From: Actinomycetota bacterium | Lineage (GTDB): Bacteria > Actinomycetota > UBA4738 > HRBIN12 | Length of the DNA: 39,819 nt | Direction: 5' to 3' | Assembly (NCBI GenBank): GCA_005885035.1 | Contig: VAXZ01000057.1 | Coordinates: 1-39,819, forward strand | Part shown: one piece after another, positions 14,771 to 21,820 of the stretch | Position numbering within the stretch: position 1 is the first letter of the stretch | Layout: every line of letters begins with the position of its first letter | The notes under the pieces: model-generated | Seen by the model: the letters and a program-made list of their open reading frames with translations, nothing else | Database searches by the model: none | What the model was told of the DNA's origin: nothing | Program-made: the position numbers and the translations under genes

Positions 14771-15745
14771 CTACGAGCGCTCCGCCACCGGGACCTCCAC
14801 CTGCGCGAGGATCTCCTGGATCACGACCGCCGGGGAACGGCCCGTCATCACCGCGTCGGCCGTCACGATGATCCGGTGCGCGAGTCCGGGCACGCAGAGC
14901 AATTTGACGTCGTCCGGGATCACGTAGTCGCGTTCGTCGGCCGCCGCGTACGCCCTCGCCGCCCGCAAGAGCATGATCGACGCTCGGGGGCTTCCCCCCA
15001 GATAGACGTCGGGATGGCTCCGGGTCGCGTTCACGATCTGCACGATGTAGTCGCGGATCGTGGGGGCGACGTGGACCCGTCGCGCTTGCTCGATCATCTC
15101 CGCGATCCCCTGCGCATCCGTCACCGCGCTGATCACACCGAGGGGCTGGCCTGCGCTGTGCGTCTCGAGGATCTCCGCCTCGATCTGCTCGCTCGGATAG
15201 CCGATCGACAGCCGCATCATGAACCGGTCGAGCTGCGCCTCGGGAAGAGGATACGTTCCCTCGTGTTCGACCGGGTTCTGCGTCGCGATCACCATGAACG
15301 GTGTCCCCAGGGTGTGCGTCTCGGCGTCGATCGTGACCTGTCGCTCTTCCATGCATTCCAGCAGTGCGGACTGGGTCTTCGGGGAAGCACGGTTGATCTC
15401 GTCGCCCAGCACGACGTTCGCGAACACGGCTCCCGGGCGGAACTCGAAGTCCCCACGCTCTTGGTTGAACACGTTCACGCCGGTGATGTCTGTCGGGAGC
15501 ATGTCCGGCGTGAACTGGATGCGGCGGAACGAACAGTCGATCGAGCGTGCGATCGACTTCGCGAGCATCGTCTTCCCGACGCCGGGAACGTCCTCGATCA
15601 GCAAGTGTCCCTCGGCGACCAGCGCTACCAGCGCCAGGCGGATCTCTGCGTTCTTGCCGCGGAGGACACGCTCCACGTTCTCTTCGATCTGTCGGAAGCG
15701 GGCACCGAAGCTCTCCCATTCGCGCGTTTGCTCACGAAGCTCCAA
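14771..15745 (-). CDS. MoxR family AAA+ ATPase
   Basis: 324 aa. Walker A EDVPGVGKTMLAK (about residues 44-56), Walker B VVLGDEINRASPKTQSALLE, sensor-1 region ATQNPVEHEGTYPLPEAQLDRF and a sensor-2 arginine region near SPRASIMLLRAARA. MoxR ATPases act as chaperone-like remodelers and pair with VWA/DUF58 proteins; DUF58 is the next gene. The start is TTG at 15745: GGAGG lies 6 nt upstream, and no ATG or GTG fits the family N-terminus; the longer open frame upstream does not resemble MoxR. First gene of the moxR-DUF58-transglutaminase operon. Confidence 0.92.
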   Translation of the reverse strand: MELREQTREWESFGARFRQIEENVERVLRGKNAEIRLALVALVAEGHLLIEDVPGVGKTMLAKSIARSIDCSFRRIQFTPDMLPTDITGVNVFNQERGDFEFRPGAVFANVVLGDEINRASPKTQSALLECMEERQVTIDAETHTLGTPFMVIATQNPVEHEGTYPLPEAQLDRFMMRLSIGYPSEQIEAEILETHSAGQPLGVISAVTDAQGIAEMIEQARRVHVAPTIRDYIVQIVNATRSHPDVYLGGSPRASIMLLRAARAYAAADERDYVIPDDVKLLCVPGLAHRIIVTADAVMTGRSPAVVIQEILAQVEVPVAERS

Positions 15746-15971
15746 CCCACACCTCCGCTCGGCAGAACACTCATCGTACGGCCCCCCACTGGTTCTGTTC
15801 CATAGGCCGCCGAGGCTTCCGGAGCTCGGGACCATGAACCAACGACACGCTCCGAACGTGTACGCGACCGAGGGAGGAAGCGATGGAGGAGCGGGATGGA
15901 CCGCTGGACGCCCCGCGCGGCCCCTGTTCGCAACTCCAGGCATCGCGGCCACCCCGCCCCTCTCCCCGAAG

Positions 15972-15987
15972 ATTACAACGTTGTGAT
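15972..15987. repeat. 16-nt operator-like palindrome upstream of HNH gene
   Basis: ATTACAACGTTGTGAT, palindromic except for one T:G pair, with a perfect 10-nt core ACAACGTTGT. It lies about 40 nt before the HNH -10 in the region between the divergent moxR operon and the HNH gene. It is AT-richer than its surroundings. It could be a regulator site; no matching regulator is identified. Confidence 0.4.
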
Positions 15988-16026
15988 TCGCTCGGCGACT
16001 GGGCCGGCCGTACCGCCTGCAGCGCG

Positions 16027-16032
16027 TACACT
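16027..16032 (+). promoter_or_regulatory. Leaderless -10 of HNH endonuclease gene
   Basis: TACACT at 16027-16032, 7 nt before the ATG at 16040; no Shine-Dalgarno is visible, so the message is probably leaderless. Confidence 0.55.
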
Positions 16033-16039
16033 CACCGCC

Positions 16040-16522
16040 ATGGGGCGCGCGCTCGTGCTCAACGCGACCGAATTGCCGCTCGCGGTGGTTCCCGCGAGGC
16101 GAGCCGTCGTGCTCGTGCTCAAGGAGAAGGCCGAGGTCGTGCAGTCGAACGGCGCGATCTTTCACAGTGAGCGCATCGCATTGGAAGCCCCATCCGTCGT
16201 CCGGCTCCGTCACTTCGTCCACGTTCCCTTCCGCGCGCACGCGCCGCTCACGAGACGGGCGGTCTTCGCCCGGGACGGTTGGCAGTGCCAGTACTGCGGG
16301 TCAGCGGCCGAGAACCTCGACCACGTGCTCCCGCGGTCGCGGGGTGGCCTCCATGTGTGGGAGAACGTGGTCGCGGCCTGCCGCCGCTGCAACGCGAAGA
16401 AGATGGACCGAACGCCTCACGAGGCCGGTTTCCATCTGCACCGCCAACCGTTCGCTCCGTCGGACGGCTTCCGCCTGACCCTTGGCCAGGTCGAGCCCGG
16501 CTGGGAGGCGTACCTGATCTGA
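16040..16522 (+). CDS. HNH endonuclease family protein
   Basis: 160 aa. The N-terminus MGRALVLNATELPLAVVPARRAVVLVL is typical of a common actinobacterial HNH family. The nuclease core has a CQYCG zinc knuckle, LDHVLPRSRGG (the HNH His-Asp/His region), then NVVAACRRCNAKK with the second CxxC pair. These are often single-copy housekeeping genes of unknown role rather than mobile nucleases. ATG 16040 is chosen from the family start and the leaderless -10; a longer frame from 15896 is not supported. Next to mraZ and convergent to nothing, so probably monocistronic. Confidence 0.88.
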   Translation: MGRALVLNATELPLAVVPARRAVVLVLKEKAEVVQSNGAIFHSERIALEAPSVVRLRHFVHVPFRAHAPLTRRAVFARDGWQCQYCGSAAENLDHVLPRSRGGLHVWENVVAACRRCNAKKMDRTPHEAGFHLHRQPFAPSDGFRLTLGQVEPGWEAYLI

Positions 16523-16586
16523 GCGGCGCCCGCTGACCGGGTCCCGCTACGCATGGCTCGTCCGATCGACCCAACGACTTCCTTTC

Positions 16587-16608
16587 CACAGGCGTGACAC
16601 ACGCTGTG
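16587..16608 (+). terminator. Bulged 9-bp hairpin after HNH gene
   Basis: CACAG-G-CGTG pairs with CACGCTGTG around ACA, one bulged G. It stands 65 nt after the HNH stop and has no T-tract; a weak terminator at most. Confidence 0.35.
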
Positions 16609-16640
16609 CGCTGAGGCGATCTCACTCGTCGATGCACTTC

Positions 16641-16674
16641 GAGTTGCGCTCGAACAGCAGTTCGGGCGCAACTC
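16641..16674 (+). terminator. 14-bp hairpin with LexA-like apex, upstream of mraZ
   Basis: Arms 16641-16654 and 16661-16674 (one G:T pair) surround a CAGCAG loop and are followed by TTATT, as a terminator for the HNH gene would be. The apex contains TCGAACAGCAGTTCGG (16650-16665), one base off the TCGAAC-N4-GTTCGA SOS box, 12 nt before the mraZ -35. Either reading, or both, may be true. Confidence 0.5.
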
Positions 16675-16677
16675 TTA

Positions 16678-16707
16678 TTGACGGGGGTGGAGTGCGAGTG
16701 GGATAAA
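16678..16707 (+). promoter_or_regulatory. mraZ (dcw cluster) promoter
   Basis: TTGACG at 16678-16683, 18-nt spacer, GATAAA at 16702-16707; predicted start near 16714. It is the only strong promoter before the long overlapping mraZ-ftsQ gene chain. Confidence 0.65.
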
Positions 16708-16723
16708 CGTGGGCCCAAGTGGA
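16687..16723 (+). promoter_or_regulatory. MraZ operator: four GTGG(G/A) repeats
   Basis: GTGGA/GTGGG units start at 16687, 16698, 16709 and 16719, that is, with 11, 11 and 10-nt periods. MraZ is known to bind tandem TGGG-type repeats at about one helical turn in its own promoter. They cover the spacer, the -10 and the early leader, consistent with autorepression. Confidence 0.7.
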
Positions 16724-16739
16724 GGAAAGGGGAGAACGC

Positions 16740-17177
16740 TTGGCCGAACTGCTCGGCACGCACAGCTACCAACTCGACCCGAAGGGGCGCGTGTCCCTGC
16801 CGGCTCGGTTCCGTGAGACGTTCGCCGACGGGGCGTGGCTCACGATCGGCCAGGACGGCTGCCTCTACGTCTTCCCCAGCGCCGAGTGGCAGCGCCGGTC
16901 CGATGAGGTCGCAGCGTTCCCCCTTTCCGACATGGCCGGGCGTGCGTACGGGCGGCTGTTCTTCGGCTCGTCGGATGAAGCCAAGCTGGATGGACAGGGT
17001 CGCCTCACGATCCCGCAACGACTTCGTGACCGCGTGGGGATCCGCAAGGACGTCGTCGTGCTCGGCGTCCGCGATCGGATGGAGATATGGGACCGCACCA
17101 GCTACGAACGTTACGAGGCCGCGCACGCGGGCGCGTATCAGGCCGGAGCATTGGAACCGGGCAAGGGCACGGGCTGA
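16740..17177 (+). CDS. mraZ: Transcriptional regulator MraZ
   Basis: 145 aa with two SpoVT-AbrB-like half-domains: LLGTHSYQLDPKGRVSLPARFRE (about residues 4-26) and FGSSDEAKLDGQGRLTIPQRLRD (about 80-102), each with the DxxGR motif. MraZ assembles as a ring and represses the dcw operon through the repeats upstream. Start TTG at 16740: GGGGAG is 5 nt upstream and the family begins at this LLGTH; a GTG at 16719 would fall in the last operator repeat. First gene of the cluster. Confidence 0.95.
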   Translation: MAELLGTHSYQLDPKGRVSLPARFRETFADGAWLTIGQDGCLYVFPSAEWQRRSDEVAAFPLSDMAGRAYGRLFFGSSDEAKLDGQGRLTIPQRLRDRVGIRKDVVVLGVRDRMEIWDRTSYERYEAAHAGAYQAGALEPGKGTG

Positions 17178-17214
17178 CCGCCGCCCGCCCATCGAAGGAG
17201 AGAGGTAGGGATCG

Positions 17215-17334
17215 ATGGAGCAACCACGGAAGTTGAGCGACGAGGTTCGTCAGAGCCTGTCGTTGATCGGGATGACCGCATTGACGTTACTCGCCTCGAT
17301 TGCGTTCGGGCTGCTCGTCGGGCACATCGGGTGA
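17215..17334 (+). CDS. 39-aa single-span membrane peptide between mraZ and rsmH
   Basis: Not recognised. Reads MEQPRKLSDEVRQSLSLIG, then a hydrophobic helix (MTALTLLASIAFGLLVGHIG). So it has a charged 15-residue N-terminus and one membrane span with a very short exit. AGGAGAGAGG lies about 11 nt upstream of ATG 17215, and its stop is one nt before the rsmH GTG, so it is translated as part of the operon and may couple rsmH translation, which has no good Shine-Dalgarno of its own. Location at the head of the dcw cluster suggests a division or wall accessory role; that is inference only. Confidence 0.65.
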   Translation: MEQPRKLSDEVRQSLSLIGMTALTLLASIAFGLLVGHIG

Positions 17335-17335
17335 C

Positions 17336-18223
17336 GTGGCGACCGAGGGTGGACACGAAGCGGTCATGACGGCCGAGGTGATCGAGCTCCTCGCTGGTCG
17401 TCGAACCGTCGTCGACATGACGGTCGGTTCCGGTGGCCACGCCGCGGCGTTGCTGGAAGCCGGTGTGTCGCGGCTCGTGGGCGTCGACCGTGATCCTGAG
17501 GCCCTGGCGCTCGCTCGCGAGCGGCTGAGCGCGTTCGGCGATCGCGTGCGCCTGGTGGGAGCCCTCTTCTCCGAGGTCGATGAGGACGTCGTCGGTGGCA
17601 GTGCCGACGGTGTGCTCTTCGATCTCGGGGTCTCCTCGATGCAGCTCGACCGTCCGGAGCGCGGGTTCGGGTACCGCGTGGACGGGCCGCTCGACATGCG
17701 GATGGGCGAGGGGAGCGGGGCGGCGGCGCCGAGCGCTGCGGACCTGGTCAACGGGCTTCCCGAGCGGGACCTCGCGGATCTGATCTTCCGCTTCGGTGAG
17801 GAACCGCGATCGAGGCGGATCGCAGCCGCGATCGTCCGCCGCCGTCCGATCCGAACCACGGATCAACTCACCGGCATCATCGTGAGCGCCGTCGGGAAGC
17901 GCCCGGGGGGCCCCCACCCCGCGCGACGCACGTTCCAGGCGCTCCGCATCGCGGTCAACCGGGAGCTCGAGGAGCTCACCGCGGCCCTGCCTCCCGCGGC
18001 AGGGCTCCTCGGCCCCGGTGGCCGCGTGGTCGTCATCTCGTACCACTCTTTGGAAGACCGGATCGTGAAGCGAGCGTTCCGGGATGACGACCGTCTCGAC
18101 GTCCTGACGAAGAAGCCGCTCGTGGCGAGCGCGGCCGAGCGGGCACGGAACCCACGTGCCCGGAGCGCCAAGCTGCGTGCGGCGGAGCGTTCCACCCGGG
18201 AAGCGGCCAGGGAAGCAGCATGA
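17336..18223 (+). CDS. rsmH: 16S rRNA (cytosine1402-N4)-methyltransferase
   Basis: 295 aa. SAM-binding motif VDMTVGSGGHAAALLEAG near residue 28, FDLGVSSMQLDRPERGFGYR, RTFQALRIAVNRELEEL and GGRVVVISYHSLEDRIVKRAF are the RsmH signatures, ending with RNPRARSAKLRAAER. It N4-methylates C1402 in the ribosomal P site. GTG 17336 sits one nt after the small membrane peptide stop; the longer frame from 17300 overlaps that peptide. Ends in an ATGA overlap with ftsL. Confidence 0.95.
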   Translation: MATEGGHEAVMTAEVIELLAGRRTVVDMTVGSGGHAAALLEAGVSRLVGVDRDPEALALARERLSAFGDRVRLVGALFSEVDEDVVGGSADGVLFDLGVSSMQLDRPERGFGYRVDGPLDMRMGEGSGAAAPSAADLVNGLPERDLADLIFRFGEEPRSRRIAAAIVRRRPIRTTDQLTGIIVSAVGKRPGGPHPARRTFQALRIAVNRELEELTAALPPAAGLLGPGGRVVVISYHSLEDRIVKRAFRDDDRLDVLTKKPLVASAAERARNPRARSAKLRAAERSTREAAREAA

Positions 18224-18621
18224 GTGCCCCGGCAGGCAGCCTCGTCTCTCCTGCTCCGAAGCGTGCGGACCCCTCCCGCACCCCCGCGGCGCGCCCGCGC
18301 GCCACTCCTTCCCCGCACCATCGTGCGCGGGTGCGCCGCGGGACCCCCCCGTTCTGGGTCATGACGGCGGTCATCGTGACCGCGATGGTGGTCGGGATCG
18401 TGTCGCTCTCGGCCCTCGCCGTCCAGGCCAGCTTCCGTTCCGATGCCCTTCGCCAGCAGCTCGGCTCGCTCACGCAACGACAGCAGTCGCTCCGCGAGGA
18501 CCTTGCTGCGGCCTCCGCGCCATCGCGCGTCATGGGGTGGGCGCGGAAGGAAGGGATGGCGATGCCCGAGCGCGTGGTGATCATCCGCGTCCCGCCGGGT
18601 CCGTCGGGACTCGGCGAGTGA
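18220..18621 (+). CDS. ftsL: FtsL-like septum protein
   Basis: 133 aa. Long basic Pro/Arg-rich cytoplasmic tail (1-43), one membrane helix (about 46-70), then a short coiled coil (RSDALRQQLGSLTQRQQSLREDLA) and a C-terminal GMAMPERVVIIRVP, which matches FtsL/FtsB-type ends. In the FtsQLB complex it links the divisome to FtsW/FtsI activation. Identification rests on topology and position between rsmH and ftsI; sequence conservation in this family is low. ATGA overlap with rsmH, GTGA overlap with ftsI. Confidence 0.8.
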   Translation: MSAPAGSLVSPAPKRADPSRTPAARPRATPSPHHRARVRRGTPPFWVMTAVIVTAMVVGIVSLSALAVQASFRSDALRQQLGSLTQRQQSLREDLAAASAPSRVMGWARKEGMAMPERVVIIRVPPGPSGLGE

Positions 18622-20324
18622 AGCGCCCGCCCGTGCATCGCCTGGTCGTCTTGCTCCTTACCGTCGTGCTCGCGATCGGCGGCGTCGTGGTAAGGCTGGC
18701 GGTGCTCCAGGTGCGCGAGTCGGGGACCTACGCGGAGCTGGGATCGACCCAGCGGGTGCACACGGAACCCCTTCCGTCTCTGCGCGGCGAGATGCTCGAT
18801 CGCACCGGCGTGCCGATGGCGCTCACGCTCGACGCCCGAGACGTCTACGCGAACCCGAGCCTCGTGGTCGACGCGGCGACCGAAGCCGGGCAGATCGCAC
18901 CGGTGCTCGGACTCAAAGAGAAGGACGTCCGCGCTGCGCTGTCGTCGCCGGGAACGTTCGCCTACGTCGAACGCCAGGTCGACTTCGACATCGCGCAGCA
19001 CGTGGCGGACCTACACCTACCCGGCATCGGTCTCTTGCCGGTTGTGAAGCGCTACTACCCGGCGGGACCCGTGGCGCCCCAGGTCTTGGGGTTCGTGAAC
19101 GTCGATGGGGTCGGGACCACCGGGCTCGAGCGCCAATACGACCAGTTGTTGGCCGGCTCACCGGGGGAGCGCACCGTGGAGCTCTCGGCTCAGGGCCAGG
19201 AGATCGGCGGCGGCCGACAGATCGTCCAGGATCCTCAGCCGGGAAGCAGCGTCGTCCTGACGATCGACCGAGACCTCCAGTTCCAGGCCCAGCAGTACCT
19301 GCAGAAGGCCGTTCGGCAGAACCATGCGAAGGGCGGCACCATCGTCGTGCTGGATCCGCACACCGGTGACGTGTACGCGATGGCCTCGTATCCGTGGTTC
19401 GATCCGAACTCATTCGCCTCGTTCGACCCCACGCGGTTCGTCAACCGGGCGGTCACCGATACCTGGGAGCCGGGGAGCGTCAACAAGACGATCACCGCGG
19501 CAGCCGCGTTGGAATCGGGTGCGGTCACGCCGACGGAACGGTTCGCGGTCCCCGGAACGCGCCGGGTGGAGGGCTACACGATCCATGACGCCGAACCACA
19601 CGGCAGGGAGACGATGACGCTCGGCGACATCATCGCGCACTCGAGCAACGTCGGTGCGTCCCTCGTCGCCGATCGGACCGGGAACCGGACGATGGAGGAG
19701 ACCTTCGCTCGGTTCGGGTATGGCACTCCGACCGGGATCGGGTTCCCGGGCGAAGCGGCGGGGCTGATGCCGGCGGCGCCATGGTCCGATCTGACCCGAG
19801 CGACCGTCTCGTTCGGCGCCGGCGTGGCCGTCACGCCGCTCCAGATGGCGAGTGTGTACGCGACGATCGCCAATGGCGGAACCTGGGTGCAGCCGCGACT
19901 GGTCGACGCCACGATCGGACCCGACGGCGTTCGTCACGATGCGCCCCCACCGGTCACCCGGCGGGTGCTTCGACCATCCACGACGCAGACGCTGACGGAG
20001 ATGCTCGCGTACGTCGTGCAGGATGGGACCGGCGTGTCCGCGCAGATCCCCGGGTACCAGGTGGCCGGGAAGACCGGGACCGCGAAGAAGCTGGATGCGA
20101 ACGGCCACTACGTCAGCAGGTACGTCGCCTCGTTCATCGGGTTCCTCCCTGCGTCCCGGCCTCGCGTCGTCGTCGCCGTGATCATCGATGAGCCGCGGAC
20201 GGTGTACGGAGGCGTCGCGGCGGCGCCGGTCTTCCAACAGGTCGCCCGGTACGCGATCCAACGGCTCGGGATCGAGGCCGCCCCCGCCGTTCCGCTCCCT
20301 CCGCACGCGATGCCCGTGCCATGA
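18618..20324 (+). CDS. ftsI: Septal peptidoglycan transpeptidase FtsI (PBP3)
   Basis: 568 aa. N-terminal signal-anchor helix (about residues 9-29), dimerisation/pedestal region with RGEMLDRTGVPMA, and a transpeptidase domain with Ser287-Val-Asn-Lys290 (SxxK), Ser342-Ser-Asn344 (SxN) and Lys485-Thr-Gly (KTG). All catalytic motifs are present; Val-Asn within SxxK is less common than Thr-Phe but allowed. No PASTA domains. It crosslinks septal peptidoglycan with FtsW. GTG 18618 overlaps the ftsL stop; ends in ATGA with murE. Confidence 0.95.
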   Translation: MKRPPVHRLVVLLLTVVLAIGGVVVRLAVLQVRESGTYAELGSTQRVHTEPLPSLRGEMLDRTGVPMALTLDARDVYANPSLVVDAATEAGQIAPVLGLKEKDVRAALSSPGTFAYVERQVDFDIAQHVADLHLPGIGLLPVVKRYYPAGPVAPQVLGFVNVDGVGTTGLERQYDQLLAGSPGERTVELSAQGQEIGGGRQIVQDPQPGSSVVLTIDRDLQFQAQQYLQKAVRQNHAKGGTIVVLDPHTGDVYAMASYPWFDPNSFASFDPTRFVNRAVTDTWEPGSVNKTITAAAALESGAVTPTERFAVPGTRRVEGYTIHDAEPHGRETMTLGDIIAHSSNVGASLVADRTGNRTMEETFARFGYGTPTGIGFPGEAAGLMPAAPWSDLTRATVSFGAGVAVTPLQMASVYATIANGGTWVQPRLVDATIGPDGVRHDAPPPVTRRVLRPSTTQTLTEMLAYVVQDGTGVSAQIPGYQVAGKTGTAKKLDANGHYVSRYVASFIGFLPASRPRVVVAVIIDEPRTVYGGVAAAPVFQQVARYAIQRLGIEAAPAVPLPPHAMPVP

Positions 20325-21820
20325 CCCCCGCCGGCCGGCGTGTAGGCTCGCCGGCGGTGGAGCTTCCCCTTCCCGCCGTCACGCTCAGCGACGCAGCGGC
20401 CGCGGTCCGAGCAGAGGTACGGGGTGACGATGGGCGTCTGCTCACCGACGCCTCGTACGACTCCCGGACGGTGGAGCCCGATTCGCTCTTCTTCTGCATC
20501 ACCGGTGAACACGTCGACGGTCACCGTTTCGCCTCGGAGGCGCTCGCGGCCGGAGCCGCCGCGATCGTCGTGGAGCGATGGCTCCCGTTGGATGCCCCGC
20601 AGGCCCTGGTTCCATCGGTACGCGGATCGATCGGTCCGATGTCCTCCGTGCTCTTCGGCCGCCCGGCCGAGGCGCTGACGACGATCGGGATCACCGGAAC
20701 GAACGGCAAGACGACCACCACGTATCTCCTCGAGGCGATCATCCGCGCATCCGGATCGCGAGCGGGCGTCATCGGGACGAACGGCGCGCGGATCGATGGG
20801 AGCCCGGTCGAGCTCGCCCGGACGACTCCAGAGGCGCCGGACCTGCATCGTCTGCTCGCACGGATGCGTTCGGCGGGGGTCCGGATGGTCGCCATGGAGG
20901 TGTCCTCGCACGCGCTGGCGCAGCAGCGCGTCGGCGGCGTGGTGTTCGACGTCGCGGTCTTCACGAACCTCTCCCAGGATCACCTCGACTACCACGGGAC
21001 GATGCAGACGTACCTGGATGCGAAGGCGTCCCTCTTCACGCCCAGCCAGGCTGTGCGGGGGGTCCTCAATGTCGACGATCCTTCGGGCCGAGCCCTGACC
21101 GGGCGTGCGGCGATCCCGGTGGTGACCTACGGGGTCGATCGCGACGCCGACCTCCGGGCCTCCGAGGTGGTCGTGGATGCTGGCGGGATCTCCTTCCGGG
21201 TGGAAGGCGTGACGGTCCGCTCGGCGCTCCTTGGAGGCTTCAACGTGTCGAACTGCCTCGCGGCGATGGGCTCAGCCCGGGAAGTGGGGATCTCGCTCGA
21301 GACGGCCGCCGACGCGCTCGGGCAGGTGCGCGACATCCCCGGTCGGATGGAAACCATCGATGCAGGACAGGAGTTCCTGGTGGTGGTGGATTACGCGCAC
21401 ACGCCGGATAGCATCCGGGTCGTGCTCCGGGGCGCACGCTCGCTGGCCGCCGGCCGCGTGATCGTCGTGTTCGGGTGTGGCGGCGACCGCGACCGGGCGA
21501 AGCGTTCCTCCATGGGGCAGGCCGCCACGTCGTCCGCCGATCTCACGGTGATCACGACGGACAACCCTCGCTCCGAAGACCCGCTGGCTATCATCCGGGA
21601 GATCGTCCCGGGCGCGGTCGCGGGCGGCGGGGAGTACGTCGTCGAGCCGGACCGACGCGCGGCGATCCGGCTGGCCGTCCGGGAGGCGGAGCCCGGCGAC
21701 GTCGTGGTGGTCGCCGGCAAGGGCCACGAGCCGTACCAAGAGGTGGAAGGAATCGCCGTGCCGTTCGACGACCGGTCGATCGCCCGGGACGAGCTTGGCT
21801 CGCTCCTGGAGGAGGCGTGA
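20321..21820 (+). CDS. murE: UDP-MurNAc-L-Ala-D-Glu:meso-DAP ligase
   Basis: 499 aa. ATP site GITGTNGKTTTT; TTPEAPDLHRLL; MEVSSHAL; carbamylatable lysine in YLDAKASLF; DYAHTPDS; and TTDNPRSEDP, where DNPR predicts meso-diaminopimelate as the added amino acid. Complete and canonical. ATG 20321 overlaps the ftsI stop. An in-frame GTG at 20357 is a serious alternative start: TAGGCT at 20343-20348 stands 8 nt before it in the leaderless arrangement seen elsewhere in this window, and the first 12 residues are not conserved. Confidence 0.95.
   Translation: MTPAGRRVGSPAVELPLPAVTLSDAAAAVRAEVRGDDGRLLTDASYDSRTVEPDSLFFCITGEHVDGHRFASEALAAGAAAIVVERWLPLDAPQALVPSVRGSIGPMSSVLFGRPAEALTTIGITGTNGKTTTTYLLEAIIRASGSRAGVIGTNGARIDGSPVELARTTPEAPDLHRLLARMRSAGVRMVAMEVSSHALAQQRVGGVVFDVAVFTNLSQDHLDYHGTMQTYLDAKASLFTPSQAVRGVLNVDDPSGRALTGRAAIPVVTYGVDRDADLRASEVVVDAGGISFRVEGVTVRSALLGGFNVSNCLAAMGSAREVGISLETAADALGQVRDIPGRMETIDAGQEFLVVVDYAHTPDSIRVVLRGARSLAAGRVIVVFGCGGDRDRAKRSSMGQAATSSADLTVITTDNPRSEDPLAIIREIVPGAVAGGGEYVVEPDRRAAIRLAVREAEPGDVVVVAGKGHEPYQEVEGIAVPFDDRSIARDELGSLLEEA
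20343..20348 (+). promoter_or_regulatory. Possible internal leaderless promoter for murE
   Basis: TAGGCT, 8 nt before the in-frame GTG 20357 inside the 5' end of murE. No clear -35. Would give a separate entry point into murE-ftsQ. Confidence 0.3.

Noticed and set aside
19476-19487. FtsI active-site Ser-Val-Asn-Lys as a sign of inactivity
   Set aside because: SxxK, SxN and KTG are all intact; the two middle residues vary in the family.
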